The notes under the pieces are model-generated. The model was not told where the DNA came from. It did not search any database and saw only the letters and a list, made by a program, of their open reading frames with translations. Both the position numbers and the translations under genes were made by a program. From assembly GCA_019022495.1 (NCBI GenBank), contig JAFEKR010000053.1, positions 186,001 through 250,000 of the forward strand: a stretch of 64,000 nucleotides of DNA. The letters run 5' to 3'. Shown in pieces: positions 12,201 to 24,488 of this stretch. This DNA comes from Epichloe hybrida. Its lineage: Eukaryota; Ascomycota; Sordariomycetes; Hypocreales; Clavicipitaceae. Within the stretch, counting starts at the first letter, position 1, and each line of letters starts with the position of its first letter.

Positions 12201-14227
12201 TTAAGATTATAAAACCTATAGGTCCTGTCTCTAAAGGATTACCTAGGCTTTCTATAGGGGATAACCCTTTAGAGGGGGAAAATAATTTAGAAAATCAAGA
12301 TCTAAATCAAGGTTTAAAGGATTACCCTATAGACAACATAGGAGGTCCCCCTATAGGTTAAGAAAAACACCCTATAGGGCCTGTATAACCCCCTAAGGAA
12401 CTGATTCCAGAGGCCTTAGAGGAGGCCACGCCTGTAACTTCACTAGGAAATTAGATTTTAACTCCGGACCTTGATTTTAACAAAATTACTGACTTTGACC
12501 CTAATATTAACTCTATGGATGTTAATATTAGTTCCCCTTCTTCTCTAGATTTTATAAAAGAAATCTACTTTAAGGTATAGGAGAAGCTAAAGGAAAATAA
12601 CCCTAATAGCCCTAAACCTAAGACCTAGAAGCAAGCTATATCTAGCCCTAAAAGGGATAAATAAATAGAAGCTACGAATAAGGAATACAAATAGCTTCTA
12701 AAGGCTAGTACTTTTAAATTTATAGGGAAAGACTAAGTACTTAAGGGCCGAAAAGTACTAAAGAATAGGCTTATTTATAAGCTTAAAAAGGATAAAGAAA
12801 ATAATCCTTTAAAATACAAGGCCTGACTCGTTGCTAAGGGATTTATGCAAATCAAAGGTCTAGATTACCTAGAGACCTTTGCAGCCACAAGCATTCCCCC
12901 TAGCTGGAGGATTTTACTAGCCCTAGTGGCTTGGAATAACTAGGAAATTAAACAGGTTGATTTTATAGGAGCTTTTCTTAATAGTAAGCTATAATAATAG
13001 ATTTATATAGTTATTCTAGACGGATTTATCGAATTCCTTAAAGCAAATCCTAAATTAGCTAAATTAGCTAAAAGTTTTAGCTATAAACCTTCTAAAGATT
13101 AAGTAATTTTATTATAGAAATCTTTATATAGCCTAAAACAGAGCTTAAGGGAGTGGTAACAAGCACTAATTACAGTGCTAAAGTCCCTAGGATTTAGCCC
13201 TCTAATTTCTAACCTAGCTATATTCTATAATTCCTTTACTAAAACCTTTATTATTACGTATGTGGATGATTATCTTCTAATTAGACTGGATTTACGTTAT
13301 ATCTAAAGACTTAAAAAGGAACTTTATAAAGTCTATCTAATAGAAGATAGGGGGCTAGCTGAATTCTTCTTAGGGGTTTAAATCGTACGAGATAGACCTA
13401 ATAGGGTCCTAAAAATTTATTAATCTTAGTATATCTTAGAGGCTTTAAATTAATTTAACATGCTAGATAGTAAGCCTATTAGCATACCTCTTTAGCTAGG
13501 CGTTTTAGCTACGCAGACCACTAAGCTTTTAATAGCTAGCGAAATTAAGCTCTATTAGTGTATTATAGGGACTATAATGTACCTAATGTTACTTATAAGG
13601 CTAGACGTGGCCTTTACACTTTAGTGGCTATTTATAGCACTAGCTAGGCCCTATATAGAGCACCTAAAAGCAGTTAAAAACCTGCTTAGGTACTTATTAG
13701 GGACTAAATTCCTTGCTATAATTTATAGGGGAGACCCTAAAGGTATAGCTAGCAAAAGCCTAATAGGTTATTGCAATAGTGATTTTGTAGGGGATAAAAA
13801 GACCTCTAAATTAACCTATACTTATCTATTTAAGCTAGCTAGCGGACCTATTAGCTAGAAATCAAAGAAAGCTAGTACAATAGCTCTATTAACATTAGAA
13901 GCTAAAGCTAACGCTATCTGCGAGACCTTCTAGGAGCTATAGTGGCTTTAGGGCTTATTTAAGGAGCTAAAAACCCCTATTTCTCCCCCTATCTAGATAT
14001 ATTGCGATAATTAAGGCGCTATAACCACTGCCTATAACCCTGCCTTACATAGCTATACAAAGCATACCTTGCTAAAGTTTAACTATATTAGGCAATAGGT
14101 TTTAGAGGGTTTAGCTAAGATTAAATATCTAGATACGAAGTTAATGCCTGCAGATAGCCTAACGAAACCGTTATCTAGGCCTCTTTATTAGGCTTTTATT
14201 AGGCTCTTAGGGCTTAATAATCACTAA
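9248..14227 (+). pseudogene. Copia-1 gag-pol polyprotein, one frame interrupted only by stop codons
   Basis: A single frame runs from ATG at 9,248 to TAA at 14,225-14,227 (about 1,660 codons) with no frameshift seen and dozens of internal TAG/TAA codons at likely Gln and Trp positions. Domains: gag (9,248 to about 10,250, Lys-rich end); protease near 10,510-10,560 (LLYDIGLTIYIVNSREVF, where DTG has become DIG); pre-integrase zinc region near 11,338-11,470 (HV, LGHLG, YIACD); integrase core (HLHFNEG near 11,725 and NRLAKRLIRTI near 11,835, in which the second Asp is Asn and the Glu is Lys); RT from 12,842 (FMQIKGLDYLETFAA, QVDFIGAFLN, intact YVDDYLLI at 13,259); RNase H near 14,000 (IYCDN, NPALHSYTKH). 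A TGA near 12,824 replaces an Arg CGA. Open pieces such as 10,325-10,675 and 12,158-12,361 are fragments of this frame. Confidence 0.9.
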
Positions 14228-14425
14228 AAACCAATAACTAAATCCCTTTAATAGGGAACTAAAAACAACGCTAAAAAGGGAGCTATATTTAATAATAGCT
14301 AGGAATTTAAAAGGGGGTCTTTTATCTTTTCCTGTTTTTCCCTTTTATCTGTTTTTATCTAAAAGTTCTTATTTACCCTATATTACTTAGTACGCTTTTA
14401 ATTAGCTTATACGTAATTCTTTTGT

Positions 14426-14433
14426 AAAGAGGG
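14426..14433 (+). other. Polypurine tract of Copia-1
   Basis: AAAGAGGG lies immediately upstream of the TG that starts the right LTR, the expected place for the plus-strand primer. It confirms the plus orientation. Confidence 0.8.
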
Positions 14434-15251
14434 TGTTAAAAATAAGACCTATTTTTAGCCCTTTCTAGTTAAAGGACCTTTCTATTACTAGCTTACATTG
14501 CAAGCCTAATAGCTACACTGCAGCTGTTAACGGTCACGAAGGTGGCTATTAATAGCTATGTCATAGCTATTAATAGCTATAACTAACCGTGTGGATAACT
14601 AATGCAAATTAATTGTGAATTGTGAATTATTTAATTGCGTTATGGCTATAAGCGTAGCTATAACCACAGCGCCACTAGTAATTAGGTAAGCTAGGGTGAC
14701 GTAAGCAGGTTAACCTATAGCTATCTTTAATAGCGATTTTCTCTTTAACTAGAGGTTGTACAAAAGTCTTGCATATAGCAAATTAAAGCTAGAAGACAAG
14801 GCTTTTATTTTATATAGGAATATTTTTTTAGACTAAAATTTGGTGTATACGGGTTGCTAGTTCGTATGGTAGTGAGTCGATTTTTTGGATTTTATATACA
14901 AATAAATTTTACGGAAAATAAAAAGTGGCCTATAAGACCTCTTTAGCGGTCCGGATTCACCGATATAGTTAGTGGGTATATGAGAGGAAGAAGATCTTTT
15001 TAATCTAGCTAGAAAGCTAGGCCTCTTAATCTAACAGCCGCATTGCCCGTACAACGTCACTAAAATCAATTCTATTAGTATATAAGATATCGTAAAAGTC
15101 ATCTAGATTGACTTCTATTAGTTAATAACTGCCGAAACCTTCCGTTGCGTTGCGTTAAATATTTTAACGTGGTGGGTCTACTAGTCCCTGACCGTAGAGC
15201 CGCACCTGTACAGCTGTTGCCAGCCGGCAACTAGCTCCCTATATTTCAATA
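14434..15251 (+). repeat. 3' LTR of Copia-1 (818 bp)
   Basis: Full-length form of the LTR, including the block missing from the left copy. Followed directly by ATAGG, the target duplication, after which the Gypsy-2 RT frame resumes. Confidence 0.92.
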
Positions 15252-18200
15252 ATAGGGGCCTAAATAAGATTATAATTAAAAATAAGGCCCCTTTGCCCCT
15301 TATTACTAAAATTCTTAATTAATTAGTGGGCGTAGTTATTTTTATAGTCCTAGATTTAAAAGATATGTATTACTAGCTACATATTCGCTTAGGTAATAAG
15401 TAAAAAATAGCGTTTTGTTATTAATATAGCCACTTTAAATATCTAGTAATGCCATTTAGACTAGTTAACACACTAGTGACTTTTTAGGAGTATATTAATA
15501 ATGCTCTTAAAGGACTTATTAATAAGACCTATATTATCTATCTAGATAATACACTAATATATAGCAGTAAGGTTAAAGATTATATAAAGCATATTAAATA
15601 AGTTTTATATAGGTTTAGAGAGGTAAGTCTTTTTATTAACCTTAAGAAGTATTAATTTTTAGGCTTTAAGATATTAGAGAAAGGTATTATAATAGACCTA
15701 GTAAGAGTTAAAGTAATTATAACCTAGCTAATACTACGTAGCGTTTTTAATATTTAGTTATTTCTTAGTTTTACTAGATTTTACCGCTATTTTATTAAAT
15801 AGTATAGTAAAGTTATTATTCTATTAATAAATTACCTTAGAGGGAATTAACTAGTGATATTTAAACTAAAACCCCACAAGATAGTAGCGTTTAGAGAGCT
15901 TTAATAAAGATTTTAGGAAGCACTAATTTTAGTGTATTTTAACTTACTTATGTATCTTAGAGTGAAGATAAATACATCTAGACATGCGATTAGGGCTATA
16001 CTTATAATGTTAGTGCTAGGTTACTAGCACTTCGTTACGTTTATGTTAAGAAAGATAACTAATACTAAATTACAATATTTAATACCTAATAGCAAATTAT
16101 TAGCTATCTAAGAGGCTTTTTATATATAGAGACACTATCTTGCTTATTTAGCTTATATAATTAAAGTTATTATAGATTATTTAAACTATAAGTACCTCGC
16201 TATAAAGCCTAAGCTTACTAGTAAGTAAGTAACTACGCTTAATAAGCTTTATCCTTTTAACTTTAAGATTATATATTATATAAGGAAATTAAATCCTACT
16301 AACTTACTTTTAAGAAGACTAGATTTTATAAGTAAGGTAAGGAAAGAGGAAGTAGTAACTATATAACTTCCTGCCTTTTTATCTAAATTTATAAATACTA
16401 AAAGATAAGAACACTATAGTAATATTATTAATGCTATAGGCTTCACAAAAACGTCACTTAATATAACTAATAGTTAGTTATAATAACACTATAATAATAC
16501 TACTAATATCTAGGGTTTTAAAAAATCATAACTTAACTATATTCCTAAAGAACCTAATAATCTAGATAATCTTAGAAAAGTTATATTAGTAAGGTTATTT
16601 AATACTTTTTATACTTCTATTAATAATTAATAAGCTAGCTATAGTAATACTATTAGTACTTAGCGTATGTATTGTTTATTACTTAATTATTTTAATTTTC
16701 CTATTAGACTAGCTATTACTAATAAGGATAGACTAGTATAGGTTATTACTAGTAAGTAACGAGAGTGCCCCTTAAAAACGTTACTTATCTATGTCCCTAT
16801 AAGACTAGAAGTATTTATTAAACTAATTACTTATAAAGATATTATAGCTAGGATTTAATCTATTTAGAGAACCTCTTTTAAGTTTAACTCTAACGTTCTA
16901 GAAAAGAGCTTAGAATTAAAACCCCTAATTTAAGTCTTATTATATAAAGCATAGTAAGGTAATAACTTTACTATAGCTTAATTAAAGTTACTTAAAAGTA
17001 GTAATTTAGCTATATCCTAGATATAGTTAATTAGACTCTCTAAGCTATTAATATTTAAGAATTATATTTTTATTCCTCTAGGTATAAGAAAAGAAATTTT
17101 ATTACTAACTTATAATAACCTTACTACTAGGCACTAAGAAGTAAGTAAAACTCTTTATTAGATTATAAACTAATATTATTAGCTAATAATAAAGAAAGAT
17201 ATAAAGGTATATATTAGCACTTATATAAATTATTAGACTTTAAAACTAAGGCATTATAAACTATATAGTAAGCTAGCTATATTACTAGTGCTTAATTACC
17301 TCTTTTAAGAATTATTAATAGATTTTATTACTAGACTTCCACTAGTAAAAGATTTAAATTAAACCTATAACGTAATTTTAGTTATTATTAACTATTTTAT
17401 AAAATACAGTATTTATATCCCTATTTTAACGTGACTAACTAGTGATAGGCTAGTAACTATATTCTTAGAATATGTTTTTAAAGACTATAAAGCCCTAGAA
17501 GGTATTATAATAGACTAAGGTTTTATATTTACTAGTGGTTTCTAGATAACTTTTTATTATTTTCTTATAATAAAGCAGTTACTTAGCACCGCTTTTTACC
17601 CCTAAATAAATAGTTAGATAAAACATTTAAACTAGGTCTTAGAACATTATTTAAGGGCTTTTACTTATGCTAAATAGACTAATTAGGTAAATAACCTATT
17701 AATAGCGTAATTTATGTATAATATAAGCAATTACTTAACGCATAGCTACACACTAGTAAAGGCATTATAAGGTTATAATCCTAGAGGTCTATAGTAAGTA
17801 GTAGTAAATATCCCTTTAGTAAATAATTAAGCTAAAAGTAAGATTTTAGCACTAAGAGAGAAGTATACTATAATTAAGTAGCTTTTAAGTAACTTATAAA
17901 CTTAGTATAAAAAATATTATAACTAGAAGAGAACTCTAATAAGGTTTAAAGTTAGTAACTATATTTTATTATTAATAAAAACATTAACCTAAGACACCTT
18001 AGTAAGAAGCTAGCTATAAAGTATCTAGGCCCCTATAAGATTAAAAAGGTAATTAAAAGTTATAGACTAGTATATTAATTAAAATTACTACCTAGGACTT
18101 AATTATATAATATATTTAATATTACTAGTCTTAAACCTTTTAAAGGGGACCTAATTAATATAGAAAATATGCCCTTACTATAAGATACTATTAAAGATAA

Positions 18201-18365
18201 TAAATAAGAGTTTAAAGTTAAGAGAATTATTTTACACTACTATAATAAAAGGTATTATAAATATCTAGTTAAATAAAAAGGCTATAATACTTTAGAGAAT
18301 TCTTAGGTATTAAAAAGGGATTTTATTACTAGAGAAATTATTAATAACTATAAGTAATAGCTAAG
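15252..18365 (+). pseudogene. Gypsy-2 RT (C-terminal part), RNase H, integrase and chromodomain (relic)
   Basis: RT resumes with GLNKITIKNKAPLPLI, then SHFKYLVMPFRLVNTLVTF and IIYLDNTLIYS near 15,533; the YLDD box is now YLDN. RNase H follows (INTSRHAIRAIL near 15,970; RRLDFISK near 16,310). Integrase begins about 17,130 with the zinc-region tail (YYxLIIKKDIKVYI) and the core (ELLIDFITRLP near 17,315; IIIDxGFIFTSGF near 17,500). The first two Asp survive, but the TERxNQ Glu is Lys (IKHLN). A chromodomain is read at about 18,220-18,360 (YKYLVKxKGYNTLENSxVL). Several stops per hundred codons rule out any product. Order and motifs fit a fungal chromovirus. Confidence 0.85.
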
Positions 18366-20118
18366 TAATAAAGTTAATATAAGGTAGTTATATCTTATAA
18401 CTTAACACACTAAAGATATTAGAAAATAAAGTTAATTTACTTAGATAACTTAAATAATCTATTATATAGCTACTAAGTACTTATCCCTTTATAATAGAGT
18501 TAGCCCCTAAGACTACTAGTCCCTTATTATTATTAGTAGCTATAGAAGTTATAAAGGAAAAGGCCTTAGGAGTATCTTTATTATTAGAATCCCTCTCTCT
18601 ATATATATAAACCTAAAGTGCACTAAGGAGCTTAATAAGACTAATATATTTAGGTAAATTAATAGTATTTAGTGTAAACTACTAGTAAGTTAGTTAAGCA
18701 TTAGCTATATATATTAAGAAAGCTTACCTATAAGATATTCTAGGCTATAAAGTAAAGATAGTTTATAATATTAATTTAAGTCTCTAGATTTATAGTATTA
18801 CTTAGTAACGCTATTATAGTATATTTATTATATTTTACCTTATAAGTAATATTAGTAAATATTTAAGTATAGTAAATATAACTACACTTATTAGAATTTT
18901 TATAAACTAGGATAGTATTTTATAGCTTTTTCTTTACTTTTATAATAAGCTAGTAGTAAGTTAGTAGTAATTTAGTGTCTAGGAAATAGGATTATACTTA
19001 CTTTATTTTAATAGTAATAGCTACCTTTAGGAGTAGCTTTAATAAGTTTAAATAGCTTATTATAAAGCTATATAATTTAAGCTAGAGTCTAGTAGTATAT
19101 TAGTAATAACTAGGTAAATTCTAGTTAAAAGAGATATACTATAATATAGTTTTTATTATTTTAGAAGTAATAAGTATATTTTATTAAATAGCCTATTAAA
19201 TATTAGCTATAAAGAAGTAATAAGTAAGCAAAGAAATTATACTTAAAGATTTATTATATTTAGCTAGGAAGGTTTTTTTATTAATAAGGTATTTTAGAAT
19301 CTTATAAGTACTATTTTTTAGGAGAATATTTTATATTATTACTTACTAATAATAGCGTATATATAGAATCTTTTTTAAAGTTATTTTACTAGTAATAAGT
19401 TAGTAATAAAGATACTATAAGGATATAATAAACTTATAATAAGATTTTAGAAGAAGTTTACTTTTAGGGAGACTTTATAGGAGATTTCTTAGTTAATAGA
19501 TTTTCTTAAGGTATTAATAAAGGCAGAGTTTAGGCATAAGACTTAGTTTTTAGGAGAATATTTTATATTATTACTTACTAATAATAGCGTATATATAGAA
19601 TCTTTTTTAAAGTTATTTTACTAGTAGTAAGTTAGTAATAAAGATACTATAAGGATATAATAAACTTATAATAAGATTTTAGAAGAAGTTTACTTTTAGG
19701 GAGACTTTATAGGAGATTTCTTAGTTAATAGATTTTCTTAAGGTATTAATAAAGGCAGAGTTTAGGCATAAGACTTAGATATAGTAAACTAGCTATAAGT
19801 TAGCTATAATAAACTAGATAGGGAAGTTATGCTAATAAGAGTATAAACTTATAAGCTAAATAAAGGCAAGAAACTAAGATAAATAATAATAAATAATAAT
19901 AATAATTAAGGACTAAAAGAGATTAGTAACTACTAAGTAATAGTAGCAAGAGAGCTATTACTTAGCTAGTAAGGGTAACTTATAAGGTTAAGGGATATTA
20001 TAAAAGAAAGGAAAAGTGTAAAAGGGGGGAAAAATCAGTCTCTTTTATATTAACCCTAGACCCCTTAAGTAATCTAACGCACCGCGTATAGGTAATTTAT
20101 AAATTATAACAATAACTA
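18366..20118 (+). other. Gypsy-2 3' internal region downstream of the chromodomain
   Basis: About 1.75 kb, continued at 25,973-26,375 after the hAT-1 insertion, that precedes the right LTR. No coding domain was recognised. It contains the 232-bp tandem duplication at 19,315-19,778. The last eight bases, TTAGCACT (20,119-20,126, just beyond this interval), are the hAT-1 target copy. Confidence 0.55.
19315..19778. repeat. Tandem duplication, 2 x 232 bp, nearly identical
   Basis: The segment starting TTTTTAGGAGAATATT at 19,315 is repeated directly from 19,547, ending CATAAGACTTAG at 19,546 and 19,778. Reading both copies side by side I find one difference (ACTAGTAATAAG against ACTAGTAGTAAG). 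Both copies carry the same RIP-style TA-rich sequence, so the duplication probably arose after mutation. Confidence 0.9.
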
Positions 20119-20330
20119 TTAGCACTCAGAGGATTGTATTTAATTACAACTACAAATGTAATTGTGTAGTTGTAGTTGTAATAATTACAATTAATTACAA
20201 CTACAACTACAATTACAATTAATTACAAGATAGACTTTACAATTACAAATTAATTACAACTACAAGATAATAATTACAATTACAATTACATAATTACATG
20301 TAATTATTATAGTAATAATAGTTAATAGTA

Positions 20331-20455
20331 AAAAGTAAGTAATAGTAATAGTAATAGTAATAGTAATAGTAATAGTAATAGTAATAGTAATAGTAATAGT
20401 AATAGTAATAGTAATAGTAATAGTAACAGTAATAGTAATAGTAATAGTAATAAAT
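20331..20455. repeat. AATAGT hexanucleotide microsatellite
   Basis: About 19 tandem AATAGT/TAGTAA units with one variant (AACAGT) near 20,425, just downstream of the hAT-1 transposase stop and inside the element's sub-terminal region. Confidence 0.9.
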
Positions 20456-20851
20456 AAATTTCTATCTAAATAATTAAGTAAAAGCTTATAAGTCTAAATC
20501 ACTATTAGAATAACTAGAGGACTCTAGATCTAATAAATCTTGGGGATTTTCAGGATCTAAGTCTTCTTTAAAGTTAGATGAATTTGACTCAAAGCTATAA
20601 TAGTTAAATAGGTTAGTATATTGCTTAATATTAGCAATATTATCCTCCTTTAGCTAATTCTTTAATAGTAATAATTCCTTAATAATATGATGTTTTAGTT
20701 TTGTTTGGCGCTTAGTAATAATATTTCCTCCCTAGTTAAACTGGCTTTCTATAGCACTAGAGGTAGTAGGAATTGCTAGGTATTTCCTAGCTAATATACT
20801 TAAAATAGGGAAAGATGTAATATTTCTTTCCCACTATTTAAATATATTTTC

Positions 20852-20908
20852 CTATGAATGGTTAGTAAGTGAAATGTATAATATAATATATAAAAAGAGA
20901 AAACTTAC
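20852..20908 (-). other. Intron in the hAT-1 transposase relic (57 nt)
   Basis: On the minus strand: donor GTAAGTTTTC, a branch-like CTTACTAAC and acceptor CATTCATAG, joining exon sequence on both sides. Similar donor/branch/acceptor sets recur on the minus strand near 21,260, 21,900, 22,100, 22,440, 22,590, 22,880 and 23,140. Confidence 0.7.
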
Positions 20909-23298
20909 CTTATTATCCATTAAATTAAGCCCTAAATAGCTAGAAATTTCGTTTTTTCTAGTCTTTTGTATAGCCTTATCCCTTTTATTTATAAATAATC
21001 CTTTATAAAGCTTTATACTAGGTTTTAGCCTAGGATTATTAAAGGTTCTAGGTAAAGGATTAGAACCACTAATTTCTACTGAAAATTGGCTTTTCTGTGT
21101 TAGTTATGGCCCTTCTAGGCCTTCTAAATTAGAAAGACTATCTATCTCTAAATTATTAAATTTAGAGATAGAATTCTGTTTTTCTTTAAATAATATATAG
21201 GTTCTAAAAGAAGATTAGTAACTTAATATAGATATTATAAGTTTATAAGGTAAAATATAATACTTACTCTTTATATTCTTTTTGTAAATCTAAAAGAAGT
21301 AATTTAATCTTTAGTTATTTAACTATTAATCTCTTTTCAATTATAGCTAGATTTAGCCTAGGGTCTAATAACATTGTAAATAAATAAGGTTTATAAAAAT
21401 TATAGTTACTTTCTATATCTTTAGGAAAGTAATTCTATAACTTTTGTAAACTAATATTTAAGCAATCAATAAAGACCTAGCTAAATGGAGCATATAAATG
21501 TTTCTAAAGGTATATTAGTAATAATAAACACTAATTAAGTAATAGAAAGATATAACTTATATTATTTTTATAAGCAATTTAGTCTTCTTTTATATTATTA
21601 AGATATTCATATATCCTAATAATAAAAATAGGGACTAACCCTAATGTATTATATTTTTGACTTTATAATATAATAGTAGGTTTATAAAAAACCTTTAATA
21701 TACTACTTAAAGTTACTAAATCATCCCATTCTTAGGTTAAAGGCATAGTATCTTTTAAAGCAGCAATATTAGTATACTTATTTAATAGATTAATAGCTTC
21801 TTTTAACTCTAAAGAAGTATTAATTATTAAACAAGTAAAGTTCCATCTTGTTTCATTTGCTAGTTAAAAAGTTAGTATAATATTATAATTAAATTAAATA
21901 GAAAACTAACTTACTAAGTGGAATTTTTGTAATATTATTATTTTTAGCTATAAGACTAAGTCTTTTAGCTTCTTTTAAAGCTTTAAGCTATTTTTTATAA
22001 ATTACTTGATTATTTTTAATAATAATAGCAATTCTTTTAAGCTTTCCTAGTATACCTTATAAAAAGGTTAGTTAGTTAATAAATATAATATTATAATTTG
22101 GTTTAACTTACCTTTAACAAAGGATTTAAATAGTTTTCCCTTAGGTTGATTTTTAATAGCTTAAAATTCTTCGATAGAATAATATAAATATTCGCTATTT
22201 TTAAATTCCTCTAAATTCTCGGAGAAGGATGTTAAATTTATAAATTTTGTAATAATATCCTTAGTAATAATATTAAGGACATGTGCTATACATCAAATAT
22301 CATGAGGTTTAATAATAATAATATTATAATTCTTATTAATATAAGAAGTTATAAATGTATTATTATTAGAACCATTATCTCTAGTAAAGCTTAAGAATAC
22401 GTTAGCATATTAAAATTCATTATACTAAGTAGTAAACTTACCTTATAATATTCTTAGCTTCTAAATTATAGTTAAGAAGTAAGTTATTAAAGCATTTCTA
22501 AATATAAGCTTTACTATATAAGCTAGAGAGATATTTAAAGCCTGATTATATTAGCTTAATAACTTTAGAAGTTTAAATATAAAAAGTAAACTTACCTAAA
22601 AGCTTATATTTAAGCTTAAAATTAGGGTTAAGCTAACTAGCTAAAACTCCTAAATAAGATTTTGAATTAGTTAAGGTCTAAATATCTAATTAAATAAATA
22701 TAGACCCTAGGTTTAATGTTTAGTAATTTAGCTAAGAAATAAGTTCCTTTTTAGAAGTATTATATAAAGAATAAACTCTTTGTATAATACTTCTATAACT
22801 TAGTAAAGAAACCTTATTCTTATTGCTTAGATTTAATTAGCTTAGAGTTAATAGTAATAAAAGAAAATAAGTTACTTACCTAGAATAATAAGATAATAGT
22901 TCTTTAAAAGAGCTACTATCTATTACGTTAAAAGCTAGGTTATTTTGTAACATAAACCTAATAACTAAAGTAATAGCTTTTTCTAGTAAAAACTCTTTAG
23001 AAAGAGTATTATTTTAATGTTATTTTTTCGAAATAAAGTTCGTTATAGAAGATTGATTATTTGTTATTACTATTTCTGTAATTTTAGGCACTAAATATAT
23101 ATTAGATAATAGGATTATTATAAGAAAAAGGGTTTATAACTTACTAATAATCTTATTAGGTTCTTTTTTATTAGATAAAGAAGTAGTAATATTTTTATGC
23201 TTAAATTTGTAGTGTTAAACCCTATTAGATGCTTAGAAACGATTAACTTTCGTTTTAAAGCTAAAAGAACAATTAGGTTAAGTACAATAGCCTATAAC

Positions 23299-24108
23299 TA
23301 TTAAAAATAAGACCTATTTTTAGCCCTTTCTAGTTAAAGGACTTTTCTATTACTAGCTTGCATTACAAGCCTAATAGCTACACTATAGCTGTTAATAGTC
23401 GCGAAGGTGGCCGTTAATAGCTATATTATAGCTATTAATAGCTGCGACTAACTGTGTGGATAAATATTAATTGTGGATTATTTAATTGCGTTATGGCTAT
23501 AAGCGTAGCTATAACCGTAGCGCCACTAGTAATTAGGTAAGCTAGGGTGATGTAAGCAGGTTACCCTATAGCTATCTTTAATAGCGATTTTCTCCTTAAC
23601 TAGAGGTTATATAAAAGTCTTATATATAGCAAATTAAAGCTAGAAGATAGGGCTTTTATTTTATATAGGAATATTTTTTAGACTAAAATTTAGTGCATAC
23701 GGGTTGCTAGTTTATATGGTAGTAAGTTGATTTTTTGGATTTTATATATAAATGAATTTTGCGGAAAATAAAAAGTGGCCTATAAGACCTCTTTAGCGGT
23801 CTAAATTCACTAATACAGTTAGTGAGTATATAAGAGGAAGAAGATCTTTTTAATCTAGCTAGATAGCTAGGCCTCTTAATTTAACAGCTGCATTGCCTAT
23901 ATAACGTCACTAAAATCAATTCTATTAGTATATAAGATATTGTAAAAGTTATCTAGATTGAATTTAATTAGTTAATAACTGCCAAAACCTTCCGTTGCGT
24001 TACGTTAAATAAATATTCAGCGTGGTGGTTCTACTGGTCCCTGACCGTAGAGCTACACCTGTATAGCTATTGCCAGCTAGCAACTAGCTCCTTACATTTT
24101 AATAAATA
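23299..24108 (+). mobile_element. Solo LTR of the Copia-1 family inside the hAT-1 transposase
   Basis: Aligns end to end with the Copia-1 LTR (TATTAAAAATAAGACC at its start, ACATTTTAATA at its end). It is flanked by ATAAC at 23,294-23,298 and 24,109-24,113, a 5-bp duplication. It includes the 64-bp block present in the right Copia-1 LTR. Unequal LTR recombination would leave such a remnant. Its right end could be four bases shorter, depending on how the duplication is placed. It interrupts the hAT-1 N-terminal coding region between GY and the preceding RVI residues. Confidence 0.88.
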
Positions 24109-24488
24109 ATAACCCTATCCTTATTAGGAATTATCTTAGATAATTCAAAATTAAATAGGTTATGAGTATAGATATAGGCTCTTGTACTAAACACATAATT
24201 ATCCTGATTTTTAGGGAGTTTTTTGTGAGAGCCTAAGTGGCTAGGTTCTAAGTTATTATTAGAAAGAGCAAAAGAAGAATCTAAGGTTAATTGGGTTATT
24301 TTAAAGATAAATAAGGGTAGTTATAAGCTTATAATAAAAAGGGAATTATTCTTTAATAGTTTAAGAAAAAGGTAAAATAGATAAAAAGAGAGGATTTACT
24401 TATATTATATAGAAAAGTAAATCTAGAATAATTACAAATCTTAAATAAAATACCTATAGCTAGAATATTCTAAATTTACTATCTATAG

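Larger units (their letters stand above)
8156..15251 (+). mobile_element. Copia-1: full-length Ty1/Copia retrotransposon inserted in Gypsy-2 RT
   Basis: LTRs at 8,156-8,909 and 14,434-15,251 start TGTTAAAAATAAGACC and end CATTTCAATA. The duplication ATAGG flanks the element at 8,151-8,155 and 15,252-15,256. A textbook polypurine tract AAAGAGGG (14,426-14,433) abuts the right LTR. The element is 7.1 kb with one long gag-pol frame (9,248-14,227), in Copia order: gag, protease, integrase, RT, RNase H. It keeps far more CpA and TpG than its surroundings, so it is the least mutated and probably the youngest full-length element here. Its insertion point splits the Gypsy-2 RT between codons for DYR and GLN. 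Confidence 0.93.
20486..24310 (-). pseudogene. hAT-1 transposase relic, intron-containing
   Basis: Reading the minus strand, the C-terminus ends with an acidic, Ser-rich tail (SSYSNSDLDL) and TAA at 20,486-20,488. Just upstream (about 20,620-20,830) is the hAT dimerisation signature: FPILSILARKYLAIPTTSSA, then IESQFNxGGNIITKRQTKL and ELLLLKNxLKEDN. The N-terminal exon lies around 23,170-24,310 and is split by the solo LTR. Next to the split, a CTxPNC motif followed by a His at the expected distance suggests a BED-like zinc finger. Several GTAAGT donors with CTAAC-type branch sites imply many introns; the clearest is 20,852-20,908. Stops at Gln/Trp codons in exons show it is dead. Exon limits other than the C-terminus are approximate. 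Confidence 0.8.

Noticed and set aside
20127..20330. Dense AATTACAACTAC array as a telomere-like or centromeric satellite
   Set aside because: It coincides with the hAT-1 end defined by the terminal repeat and 8-bp duplication, and a similar array lies at the other end. These are hAT sub-terminal repeats.
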